From Todiramphus chloris collaris (taxonomy: Eukaryota > Chordata > Aves > Coraciiformes > Alcedinidae): a stretch of DNA of 64,000 nt. The stretch lies in NCBI GenBank assembly GCA_025345505.1, contig JANVCC010000121.1:192350-256349 (forward strand), in the 5' to 3' direction. Positions 1-12,200 of this stretch are shown in pieces. Position numbers and translations under genes: made by a program. A model generated the notes under the pieces. That model was not told the origin of the DNA. It did no database searches and saw only the letters and a program-made list of their open reading frames with translations. Each line of letters opens with the position of its first letter. Position 1 is the stretch's first letter.

Positions 1-3000
1 TGAGAAAAACCTGGTCACTTGGTAGCATGTAGATGATTATCAGGCTGCATGAATTGCTCATGCTGACAGTGTCAGATGCTTGACAAAGGTTAAATATAGA
101 TTAAGACAGATCAGTGTTAAGAGTTGTGCTGTGATTGCTTATTTTAATTACTCTCTATTAAGGTCCTTATTAGAGATATTCAAAGACAGCCATTTGTTCT
201 TACATTTAGCCAAGGAATTATAGTTGTGGTGTTTTTTTTATACTGTGGTGCTGCATACAGCGGGTGTGACACTAATATAGAAGTCGCCAAGAAGCCTCGA
301 ATGTCGCAAGTTGAAGAAACACAATTTATCACAGTACATTTGGCGAGGACATGCCTTCCAGATATCTGCTTTTTCAACAGTCAAAACGTCTCTAATGTTT
401 TTCTGATCCGAACCTTGTTAATACAATAGATATACAATAATTGGTTTAGATAATATCGTGTTTTGCTAGTTTGATTTCTGACATTACACACAAGCGTGCT
501 GCTATAAATGTTTGATTTGATTTCAGCGTCTTGAAGGAATTACAAAAGAGTAATACAGCTATAGTTACTGTTTGTGTTGCATCATTAGGGATTCCAGACA
601 GATCTGAGTCAGGACTACATACAGTGAGACAGAGCAACAAACAGAAAATGCAGTCACTGGAAATCCTTGCCTGCATGGGTTCTCACTGGTCTTACACCAT
701 CAAATGTTAGACTCTATAGTAAGCACGCTGCTGTGTGAATGTTTACTGTAGCCCTCCTGTGAATAGAGTTTGCAAAGTTATAATGGAATTCTAGAATTCC
801 TGACTCTGTTGCCTTGGAAATTTTAACTTTTGCAAGGTAACACCACTTAAGAGAGTGTAGGCATGATCATGCCACGTCTGGAAAATGTTTTTATGGCTCT
901 CTGGCACAGTCCCTTTGGAAAGCTTGTACAGACTAGCAGTGGAGGAAAGCAGGTCAGAAATTTCATGTGGAATTTGATTCCATCGGTACTTACGGATGCA
1001 CAGAATTAAAGAGAGTCACAGGAACATGACGATGATTAAACTTTCAAAGGGCAACTTTTAAAAAGGCTTTGATTTTTGTTAAAGGACAAGTTTAAAAATT
1101 GAAAATGCAAATCAGCATTTAGGTATGGCAAAACACGCATGGCCACCTTTTCAGGGAAAAACCAGTTGTCTGTTTCTGATTGTAAATATAACTAGGTTTT
1201 ATGTGTTTCCATACAGGGAATATAATATTTCATTTAAGAAAGCTAAATTGGTGTGTAATGTCTGTGTTTATTGCATAGCAGAAGTCTTTGTTTTGTTTTG
1301 GAAGAGGAAAAATACTAAACTTAGGGAATTTGCTACAAAATAAAAAACTCTCTGTTGAGAGATACTGTGGATGAGGAATTGGAAAACAAGTGTGTAGCCC
1401 CAAACACAAAAGAGTTGGCAAGGCTGGAAAAGGGGCAGCAGGGATGGAATTATAGCTATTGAGTTCCTAGAGTAGCACTGCAGCTATACAAAGCATATGC
1501 AAACTCTTTGTCAGAGAGCTAAGATGTATCTCCGGGGAGAATGGAAGGGGAATTAGCATTAACCTTGAAGCATAACTACTTTTAAGCAGGATGCTAAGAT
1601 TTCATGGATGACTGGGTGACAGGGTGTGTTATATATCAGGTGCCATGGTTGGTCATTCTGAAAAGGATCTGTGAGGTTACTTGAGTGAGTAGCTCTATGA
1701 TGTCTTTGTATCTCTGCAACTCAAGAGCCAGGATGATAAAACACAAACTTTGTTAGCAGTAATATTTACTTCTAAGCTACCTGCCTTTGTGAGTGATTTG
1801 CTGTGCAGTCTATTGCAGTAAACGTTATTCTTGAAGTTCTCATATACATATGCTAAGAATTGCTGTGACTTTTTGTCTGTGGCATGTGGCTTTTCATGTT
1901 TAATCTTAAACAGTACAGTCATATTTATCAACAGAAATACATATAAAGTCCTGTTTCTCTGAGCACCGTGGAACTCGATAATCAGTAAGCCTTCTTGTGG
2001 CCAGCACTTCACCCCAAACTTTCCTGTTTGTCTGCACCAAATCCCCTTTGCGTTCCTTGGTGCTGCCTTGGCACGTGGTCAAGCAGAGCGAGGACCTGGC
2101 CAGGCTGCACAGGACTCTGTTCTGTCCCACGTGTCTGTGTTTTCTGTCCATGCCAAGCGCAGGGTAAGGGAGGAATAAGGTGCTTGTTCCAGTGTCATGC
2201 CAGGGCATAGATACAGACCCGGGCCAGGGGCAGTTCTGCCCAGTTCCTCCTTTTAGGCACTGCCCCTTTTAGATTTTTCTTGGGATCACGTGATTAGTGG
2301 AGATTCTCTTCTGCATTTTTTGTTGTTTCTGTTAGGCTTTTGCTGCCTTCTCTCCCTTCAATCAATATAATACTTAAAATGTCCTTCTGTCCATAACAGC
2401 TAGCTTTCTGGTTGGATCTCCATAGTGTATGACCATTTCTGTTCATCACAAAGAAGGGGTTTGTGGTTATTAATTAGTGTTTTGGTTTGGAGTTTTTTTT
2501 GTTTATCTTAAATGAAGTCTAATTATATCCATCAGCTTTCTTTGTGGTTAAGCTGCCTGCCAGTATAGCATTTCTATAAAGGGATGTTTGAAAATGGATA
2601 CAGTACACCCAAGTGAGTGGAGAAGGAGCTGTTGAAAAATCTGAAGTTTAGTAGGATAGTCTAGGGGGTAATAACTGTTTTTCAAAAGGGCAAATCCAGA
2701 TCCCAGAGTTCAGGCTATGGAGTGGAGGTGGTAGCAGGAAACTGCTGGCATTTTGTGAGTATGTTGTCTCTGACCAAATATCTCAAAATAAATGGTGAAG
2801 CACAGCAGCAAATACTCCAGTGCCTCTCTCTGAACAAGATCAGTCTGGTGGAGAAGTGTTAACCGACGAGGTGAGCAGACTGCATTGTGCATGCATCCAC
2901 ATGCTCCTCATATGCACATACGTACGAAGGGGAAAGATCGTGCTTTTTGTACATGGGCGTGTACAAGCGTGTAGAAGCTCAGTGAGAGTTAATCTTTGAC

Positions 3001-3160
3001 CAGTTAAGCAAAAGAGATCTGCCAGATTTTGTGTGGTGCCACAAGCGTGGACAGTGGCAGATAAGTTACTGAAGACACGGTCTGTGTGATCTAAGGCTGT
3101 TACAAACAATCACATTATTCATGTAGTGATGCATTTTTCTGCTGTTTTCTGGTGTCCCAG
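1..3160. other. Upstream or 5' intron DNA of ALPK2, no gene recognised
   Basis: The short open frames here on both strands show no family resemblance. A 5' untranslated exon of ALPK2 could lie here or before the window; I cannot identify one. Confidence 0.5.
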
Positions 3161-3276
3161 ACCCAGTGTCAACTTGGTATAAAGACACCAAAATCTTAGT
3201 TGATGGAAGAATATTTCTTAACATGGAATGTGGGGGGGTTTATCAGTGTCACTTCTGTGTGCGTAACGCAGATAAC
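3161..3276 (+). other. Possible exon of an N-terminal ALPK2 Ig domain (3' end uncertain)
   Basis: After a fair acceptor (TTTTCTGGTGTCCCAG) the phase-1 frame reads PVSTWYKDTKILVDGRI and then GGVYQCHF. This resembles the C strand (TWYK) and F strand (VYQ) of the first Ig domain of human ALPK2. About 20 residues expected between those strands are missing, no clear donor is seen, and the frame does not connect in phase with the exon at 7627. It may be a real exon, a decayed exon or chance. The end given is approximate. Confidence 0.4.
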
Positions 3277-3483
3277 CCTTTGTGGGCACTAACGCAGGTT
3301 CTTCTTTCCCACTCCTCTGTGCTGATGTGGGTGTTTTACTGTGGGTCGTTCACAGAACACATACATTTATGCACTGATGGGGAGCTTCTAGCATATGGAA
3401 ACAATGCTTTGTTTGTCAAAGCCTGTTTCCATCTATTAATTGTGCTGCAGTTCTGTACAAGGTTTGGTCATAGATCAGGTGCC

Positions 3484-3600
3484 CATTGTGCCAGGCAGCA
3501 CGTGGGTATACAGAATGGTCCCTGACCCAAAAGCCTTGTGGGGTGATGATAAGGGAGAGACAATCCATGGGCAGAGACTGACAGGTCCTGTGGAAGGGAG
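3484..3600 (+). repeat. Ancient amniote CR1/L3-like repeat tail
   Basis: The stretch with 'attgtgccaggcagcac', then 'gggtatacagaatggtccctgaccc', then 'gggagagacaatcc' follows the old CR1/L3 (MIR-like) tail pattern of gtgccaggca, tacaaa, cagtccctgccc and a later agagaca segment. It is highly diverged, so both family and ends are approximate. Confidence 0.45.
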
Positions 3601-6600
3601 GAGTGAGTGCCTCTGAAAGATAGGCATAAATCCCACCGAGTAAGGGTGTGGGCTGAGTTGAACTGTTGAGGGAACAGAGATTACAGGATGAATAGATGGT
3701 AAATAAGAAAAAAATCTTGAGAAAAGTAGTAAAGGGAATTTTTTTCCAGTGACTCTAGAGGATGTGAACCCCCCAGAAAACCACAAATTCCCTCCTGGAC
3801 TTGTAAAATGTGTAAGCTTTTGTGAGTAAATAACTCTGTGAATGTAAAATTGCTTACAAATGAAGACTTCCATTTTGATTATAGCTAAATAAAGTAGAAA
3901 AAAGTGTGATGCAAGAGAGGAAATTAATGTCCACTTCTTAAGTGTGATCAAATGTATCTATTTTTACCAGTTAACTTGGGTTTTTTTGCTGCATTAGGAT
4001 TAAGCCCACAATTCCTTTTGAAATCATTAGAAGTGGCTTTTTGTCCAAAACCACCTGCAAAATGGCTGTTACTAAAAATTTAACTCATTAAACATTGTTC
4101 CTTCCATGTTAAAGTGTTTTGGTCTCAGTTGGACTAAGTGGTAAAATATTGAACTTTTTTTTACATTTTTTTTTTACATTAAAAGTCTTAAAATGGGAAA
4201 AGGTTGGCTTTTTAATGAAAATAAGTTTGAACAATCAAAATTTTGATTTAGAATTGGAATTTCAGGCAGATTTTTTGCTATGAGTAAGTTCTTCAAAACC
4301 AGTACAGGATTATGACAAAGTATGAATTTTAAATTTAATTAATTTATTTTTTTTTTTACCCTGAAAATGTACTTGGAATTTGTTTTATTACATACTTTCC
4401 TTAGAGAAATGTTGAGTGATTGTTTTAGCCATGATATTATTTGAAATGGATTGTTTTTCATGAGCACCCTGCTTATGTCCTGCCATAAATGGATTTTGGT
4501 GAACTACCTACAAATGTCTTTATTGCCTGTTGCTGCGTCGTTCATCTGACTTCCAGGTTTTCATCAATGCCATATTTCTTCTAAGTCCTATCCAGCCACA
4601 GTTCTCAGGTTACTGCTTTCACGCTGCTGCCAGCTTTGTTTTCCCAAATGCAATGCCCACATGCACCCAGGGCCAGGCTGAGGTGCCCATGCCACCGCTC
4701 AGGACCTGCTGCTGGTGCCAGTGCGTGTCAGGAATGAGCTCCTGATGATCTCTTCAGACTTGTAGAATCACTTATGGTGGTAGGACTCTGCCTAATGCGT
4801 TGGTCATTAATTTTTTTTTTTTTTTTTAATTGAAGCAAAACTGTGTTTAATTTGCCTCGGGGGGTACCGTAAAATTCCCCAACAACCGCCACAGTTCTGA
4901 TCAGTAAGAGAAGGAAAATATGTTTACAGATCATTACTGAACCAAAATAGGCATCTTTCTTACCATTTCCTGCTAAAACCTGTTGGTGTTAATTTCTCCT
5001 ACGTGGCCCTGCTTCTCTGTCCTCCTCTCATTAGCTAGTATCTGATTCAGCAAATATCATCATTGGTTTCCAGAGCAAGACTTGAGACAAGCATCCAGAA
5101 CATCCTTATGCATTTAAAGGTTCTCTCGTGTTCTCCAGCCCATGTTCAAATCCCAGTATATTAGAAACTGGGCTTATTTTTGGGTTACTAGTCAACAGCT
5201 GATGGTAAATTGTCGTGATCTTCCATTCATCTTTCCTCAGTGAATTTCATTGTGCATCTTCTGTCACAGGTTTTTTTGAGGAGCTGAGAGGGAATGAAAC
5301 TAGCAGTTCTCGTTCCAATTTCTATATAAATTCAATAATTGAAATTATGGTATTATTTAATATCTTTTATTTTCTCCCCAGGTTTAAAAAAACTAATGTG
5401 TCTATCTTGGGTGAAAAACCAGTTTTATTGCAGTTTTCCTCATGGAACATTATTTTGCTTTAATTTCCATTGTTGGATCTGACAGAATGCACAGCAATCT
5501 AATCTAATTTTCATATTGAGAAATCTGGCAGCTCTTTTCCCCTCAATGTCAAAATGCAGCTGAACTAAGATAATGATATAGTGCAGTTGCTTTAGTGAAG
5601 GGTATTCATCAGCCAATCTGCATTAAAAAAATGTTGCCAGGGCTCTTTTCATCTGGGAAAATTACCATGCTTTTAAAATAACTTACACCCTCCAAAAAAA
5701 AGAGGAAAGAGGCATCTGGTCTTCTGAAAAGCAAAGATGAAAGCAGATTTGAAAGAATGCAACAGGGAACATTAGGCAAATACATATTTAAGAGGAGATG
5801 GGTGAATGCTGAGGGGTAATTCCATGGCACTGTGAGAAAACGGATGAGGAAAAGATTAATTTCTACTGATCCATATTTTTTTTCTTCTGTTGAATATTTA
5901 TACTGCTTAGCATTGAAATGGAAAGCGAAACATGATCAGAGATCTGAAAGGCTGAAAATAATGGGACTCGGTTCCTTTTTTGTCTGGGCTCTCGTTGCGT
6001 ACATGGTCTAGATCGTAGTTGAAAGGCGAGAGTGCTGGTCTGGTTGCCTCAGCTGCTGTTGTTCGTTTGCGCTCCTTTGTGTGCACGGAGTCAAACTGTT
6101 TGTCACACAATCTGGTGTTATCCTTCCGGTGAACCACCTTCTCTTCCTGCTTTTTGCCTCCCAGGTACCTCTGTGGGAAAGGGGTCTGTGGCAGGGTTTG
6201 CCCTAAGGAAGTGAAGATCTGCCTGGCTGCTCTCTGCTCCTTATGTGAGCAGCAGATTCCAAGAAAGCCATGCAAGCCCCTTGCTGTTTAGCCATTCAGC
6301 TCTAATAGAGCTCCCACATATTTTCTTGCTACCTGACTTTGATCAGTGTCTGCAGCGGACTGTGACACAAAGCTGGGTGCTGACAGGTCCAATGACTGCT
6401 CTGCCAGTGGCCCTGCAGGGAGCAGACAGAGCGATAGAGAATGCTTGAAAGGGCGTCAGGAGAGGTTGCTGGGCTGGGCTGCTAGTGGCTGATGATCTTG
6501 CAGCCAGCAGAGAGATGTTCGCTAAAAAGCTCACAGTGGAGAAAAAGTGAACAAGGAAAAGGAGAATGAATAGAGGTGTCCTTAAATTGTTTCATCAGAT

Positions 6601-7626
6601 TAGCAGGATGGCAGGGATGTTTTTCCTGCTGCTCTTCATGTCATACCAGTTCTGTGAATAAAAGTACATTGCCGTTTTCTGGAGCTTTAAATCTGGTGTC
6701 CTTCATGAGATCAGATTTACTTGAAACTCAGGTCTGCTATGCTGCTTTCCCTGATGAGTGGATAGTGGAAGAGCCCTGCTGTGATTACTGTGGGTACCCT
6801 GTGGTAAAGAATGACCCAGAGTGCCTCTAGTAGTGTACAAACATATCTTGAGTCTCCAAAATCTCAAAATTTGGGGATACTTGGTAAACAATTTTTTTTT
6901 TCCTGAAGTAAGTAAGAGAGAGTTGATTCCATATTTCTTTGGATTCAGCTAATGTAAGCCTTCTAGTGTATTTCACTTTGGTTTTGTGTGAATTCTGCAC
7001 TGACATACCATTTTGCTACTGCACAGCTGTCTGAAAGCAGGGCTTGGTATGAGCCAGACATTGAAGCTCACCAGCCTCATATTGTCGTTCTCCCGCCGCA
7101 GCAATTACAAACACCAAGCCAAAGCACAACAGAGTTCCTTTAAATAGAAATAGCCCTACAAACTCTCACCGGACTGATTATGCCACGTATTCCTACAGAC
7201 AGATTTTGCATGGTGTGTCCCTATGATGCCAATTCAAGGAATAGCCTACGGTTGTGTTAATGTGACCACCACAGTAGTGGTACCTGTAGACGTCATGCAG
7301 GTGTAAAAAGTGACATGGTCTGCAGGTTACTCTTTTACATTTAGAAATATCTAAACGGTGTGGGCTAAAGCCTGTTTTGTGCTGCTACCTGTACATGCAG
7401 GCACGCTTCAGAATTTGTTTTCCTAGCATAAATCACTCCAGACAGTTACAACGTGTTGCTGTTAAATGTCGTTGCATAGATAGCTGGCTTACAGTTATTG
7501 CTTTAATAATGTATCTTGACTTTTAACTAATGATTTCTTTGTTTTGAAAATGTGTGTCAATTGGTGACCTTTTAGAAAATAGTCATTTTGAAGTAATTTT
7601 AAACTTCAGGTTTCTTTTATTTGCAG
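3601..7626. other. ALPK2 5' intronic DNA
   Basis: No coding exon was identified. The only clear simple feature is a T run at about 4809-4828. The first splice acceptor I trust ends at 7626. Confidence 0.5.
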
Positions 7627-9279
7627 GTGTGCAGAGTGAGATCTGTGCTTTATTGAATGCTACCTGAAAACAGTCTGACAGCTAGAATGACCTGCTACTC
7701 AACTTTTGTTGAACTGGAACCAGATACAACACTCCCCCAGAATTCGTTGTTGACCTAAATGACAGTGTGAGAGACTTCTGGGTGAAATGAGCGGAAAGAG
7801 AAACATTTTGCAAAACGCAGGAGTTGCCCCTCTGAGGGGTTGATTTCACCAGATTCTGACTCTTCAAACATCCTGACTGAGAAATCCCACAGACACTTGC
7901 CTAATATGGATGTAGAAAACATATATAAAATCCAGGAAAATACTTCCTGCCTAAGGGATTTGTCAGAGAATGGTGACAACCTAATGAACTGTTGCAGTAT
8001 GGTCAGTGTCACTACTGGAGAAGCAGAGCAGGAGCACTGCAGCGAGCCAGTGCATTCCCACTCTATGAATGTAATCACTTACCACACAGACAACTGTTGC
8101 CTTAACATGGAAGCCTCTGTATCTGGTCAGTCTCTGGCAGATGTCCAGGTGTGTAAAAAGACTGGTCTGGATAGACCTCTAATCATGAATAACCTGCTCA
8201 GTGATCAGGCAGAAACTCCCATAGGAAATCACGATTATTTTGTAAAAGGTGATTCTGAAAATTCTGCCGCTATTCCGGAGATTTTTGCAGAGAAAATTCC
8301 AAGTGCTAGCGAAGACTTTTCTGATGATGACCTAGAGTATTTTGAATGTTCAGATATGCTGACAGAGGATGAAAATGAAATCTGGAAAAAGAAATTGCAA
8401 TTTTTATTAGAAAGCGATGATGAAGATGATTTAAAACTGAGTACGGATTGTGATGGGTGTGCTTACTTCCTCCGTGAAATGCCTTGTCTGTTCCGAGTGT
8501 CAGATAACACTACGCCTATGGATACCACCATTGGCTTCTGTGGTCATCACTCAAAATTCAAAGGAGTAAATGTAAGGAGAGACCCCTCTATGTACAGCCA
8601 GTCAGCTCTGCAGAGAGAGATGACTCTCGCTGTTGGACATCACCGAGATAAAAATGCCAGTCTGAAAGACAAAGAAAAGTTCAAAGTGCCTGTTGCACCT
8701 GCAGACATTGAAAATGACCATCCCAGAGCTGAAGAAGAAAATAATGGAAGCAGCCACTCAGCTGAAGGTTTCTCAACTGAGAAATCAAGGAACAAGGACA
8801 ATATACATACCAAGGCAGACTCCTCTGCTAGTGGCATTGGTGCTTCTTTGACGGGTCAGGCTTCTGAGACGATGACAGAAAACAGTACAGACGAGGACTT
8901 GCAGGGTGAAAGCTCACTGCTGCTAGAGGAGGGGGGAAGAAACTTGCCAGAGGAAAATGGATGGCACACTGTCTGTACCTTAAGAGAAAGTCTAAGAAGA
9001 AACCTTTTAAAATTGTTAAACCCTAAGGAGCTCTGCAGATATGTAAGTAACATAGGACAATCTTTTCAGGCTGCAGCAGAGGTTAGAGAATCCCGTGGTC
9101 AGTTTCCCAGGCAGGAAGGTGGCGTTTCCACACAGATCCCCAAGGAGACAGAAAGCTTGCAAATGCAGACTGGTTTGTGTCGCACAGAAGAGGTGGATAA
9201 AGACTGTCATTGGGAAAGGAAAAGAACTTGGGGCCTGGCTGAGCGAAATCAGATGTCAAATGAGAACATCTCACCCAGG
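7627..9279 (+). CDS. ALPK2: ALPK2 large 5' exon (coding from about 7906)
   Basis: A good pyrimidine-rich acceptor ends at 7626 and an AGG|GTAAGT donor follows 9279, ending in phase 0. The main frame is open from 7786, just after stops at 7768 and 7783, so the first ~280 bases of this exon look untranslated or belong to a broken 5' coding part. Two short upstream reading frames start with ATG in this stretch. The coding part has an acidic motif [12 protein letters not shown] at residues 139-150, [10 protein letters not shown] at 166-175 and GFCGHHS at 210-216. All three have close counterparts in human ALPK2, which is the strongest evidence of identity for this exon. A weaker internal acceptor at 7820 is an alternative exon start. 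Confidence 0.85.
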
Positions 9280-12200
9280 GTAAGTAAAATGTTTATCATT
9301 TAATAGAAAGAGCCTTTCTACTGATTCAAATGCATTTTTTCCCCGTTTGTCACAAAATAATGTAAAATTTCAATTATTTTGAAAGATACTATTCCTGTAC
9401 TTCTGAATGACAGCTACGGCTGGCTAGGAAATCTGGTGTTGAAAAAGGCCCAAAGAAACCATAAGCTGTTCTAATTATAGAGTGAGACTGATGATAGTAA
9501 GAAGCACTAATGGGACTCTGGACAGCTGGATGGGGAAATCTGATATGTAGGCTAAGGCTATTGCACAGGTCTTACCAAAGTAATGTTCCTTTCCATCCAG
9601 AAAGTTTTTCAAATACCTACTGTGAGCAGAGAATGCTTTGATTTTCTTTCTTTTCAGTTTATACTCAAAGAACAAAATTGTCATCCACTTTCAGTGCTGG
9701 AAATCTAAACCAAATCAACAGGGGTTTGCTCTGAATTTATAACAAGGGCAGGAATTTAATCCGGAGAGTTCATGTTACAGAAGTGAATGGATCTTTGGTT
9801 TTTAAAAATAAAACAATGAAAGAGTCAGATATTCTGTCTGAAACGTAGAAAACAGTTAAAATAAATACTCTGAAGTGATACTTTCCACATACTTGCATAT
9901 TTTATGCTGCTGGGGGGAGGGAAATCAGCTGGGGAAATTGGTATAGTTGTACAGACTGATCTGATGTGCCGCCAGTTTTTGTAAGTGGGAGAATTAGATT
10001 ATTCTATTTCCACATAGTAAAGACTCAAGATGCATAAATACCTATGTATAAGTATTAAATCATGAATAATCTTACTATCACTGAATTTACTGATTTGAAG
10101 GTGTGTAGCAAATTGCACAAAAAAGAAATAATTATGACAAATAAACACAAGCTTTTTCCAGTTCCACATGCTTTTCTTCATCTATATTATTCAGGCCGAA
10201 AGTTCAGTCTCACCACTGAAATGTCTTATACAGTTAAAAATTACAGAATTCTTCTTCCTGAAAAACATCTGTGCATTTCTCTTTTTTCATAGTATGTAAA
10301 ATTCCAATCACATTTTCGCAGCACGTAATGTCTTATGATAGGGAATGCCCCCCCCCGTTGAAATTAACCCACTGAGGATTCCTTGGCACTATGTATTACT
10401 GTGGTTTCAGTGGCCCCAGGTGAAATTCTTTATCTGCTGCCTCAAAGCAGCTTAATTCAAGTTCCTAAAAGCCAGTTGTGCCAGCTGTGTGGTATTCCAC
10501 ACTGTACGGAGAGACCGGAGGCTGCAAATTTGCGGTGTGTCACTCAAGAACTAGTCTCTGTTCAGTGTTCAGCCAGCACCCTCAGCCCAAGGTGCTGGGT
10601 AACTCCTGATTTACAGAGCCCCTGTCTATGGCCTGCTGAATGCCAGTGATGGTGGTGAAGTCCTGCTGGAACTGGCAGATTCAGAAGGATTCCAGGGCAT
10701 AAGCAAAATACTTAATGTTAATGCTGATACCCCAGGAAGAATGGCATGTGGTGTTGGTGTATTTCTGGAGCTTTTTTTTTCCGCTGCTGATTGGATAGAC
10801 TGTTCATCCTGCCATTATTTTGGGTTTGCTCATGTCAGAACAGCCTGTATTCGTAAAATTTGAGAGATGCATCGTTTGACCTTCCTGACATAAATTTACA
10901 TCACTTCTAGATAATTCTGAATTTTATTGTACAAAAAGGTGAGAAGCAGAACTGACACAGAACTTCCAAATCATTGAGTAATCCAGTTGTGTACAGAAGG
11001 TATTTTGTCTGGCACTTAATACCTCTGCTTTTTTAGATTCCAGGGTAGCCATAATTGCAAGGACTGCACCGGTCAATGAAGCCGTTTGTTTGTTGGGCTA
11101 CTGGCCCTGTTTGCCATGTTAAGGCAGCAGCTATCTGCTGTTGTGTGCGGTGTCCTAGAAGCTTACCTGTGGAATGGAGACCTGTGACTTAGAGTGTTCT
11201 GTTGCTGGGCCGCTCTTTAGTTTAGAGCTCCTTGCTCTGAAGTTAGTAGTGGAATGTAGGTGCTAGTCATGTGCCCTGCACTCCAACTGTGTCGTGAAGG
11301 AAAGGGCGTGAGCTGGGAGCAATTTAGCAAAAGATGTGGGAAAAGGGTGGAAATGTAAGAAGGGAGGAAGGAGCTGGGCTACACAACAAAGGAAGAACAA
11401 ATGGAAACTCTTTGAAAGGATTACCAAAGACTGCAACAGGCTGCCCAGGGCAGTGGTTGAATCACCATCCCTGGATGTATTCAAAAGCTGTCTAGATACG
11501 GTACTTAAGGGTACGGTGTAGTAGTGGCACGGGTAGAGTTAGATAACGTTTGGACTTGATGATCTTAATGGTCTTTTCCAATTGTAGTGATTCTGTGAAA
11601 GGGTGTCAGAACAGTTCTGATAGGTTAACTGTGCCAGGGAGGAGTTAGACTGAAATCCAGCAGATGGTTTCACATAGGCCAATAAACAGCTCTTGGACTG
11701 GAATGGGTTTAATGGTTCACTTTGAATATGACTTATGTTCTAAAACAACAGTAAGAATTACTGTGCCTGCCCAGCACATCATTTTAAATCAGCTTATAGT
11801 TGATTCATTTTTGATTCAAATGGTTTTAAAGTACAACTCTGCCTCGTCTCATTTGAGTGAATAGTTGGTGGGGGAAAAAAAGGAAGATTTTCTGTTTATC
11901 TGAGCTCAAAATCTAGTCAGTTATAATTTCTTATGAGACAGAGATCCTTGCCTCTTGGTGCAGCTTGCCACCACTCACGAGACTTTTGCTGGAATTTTGA
12001 AAAAATTGTTCACTGAAGTCTGTTTCCTGTGACAAAAGCATGGACCCCTGACAGCTGTGCATGGCCAGCCTACTGCTCTGTGGTCAGAGAACTCCCTTTC
12101 TGTCTTTCTAGTTCTTACTTCACTTCCTCTTTTTCTGCCTCTTCAGCAGGAATAGCCAGATGCTAGCAAGAGTGTGTCTGTCAGTAAGCATCTGCAGGAT

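Noticed and set aside
3475-3951. Open frame of 158 codons on the - strand
   Set aside because: It overlaps the antisense of an ancient repeat tail, has no recognisable domain and no conserved start.
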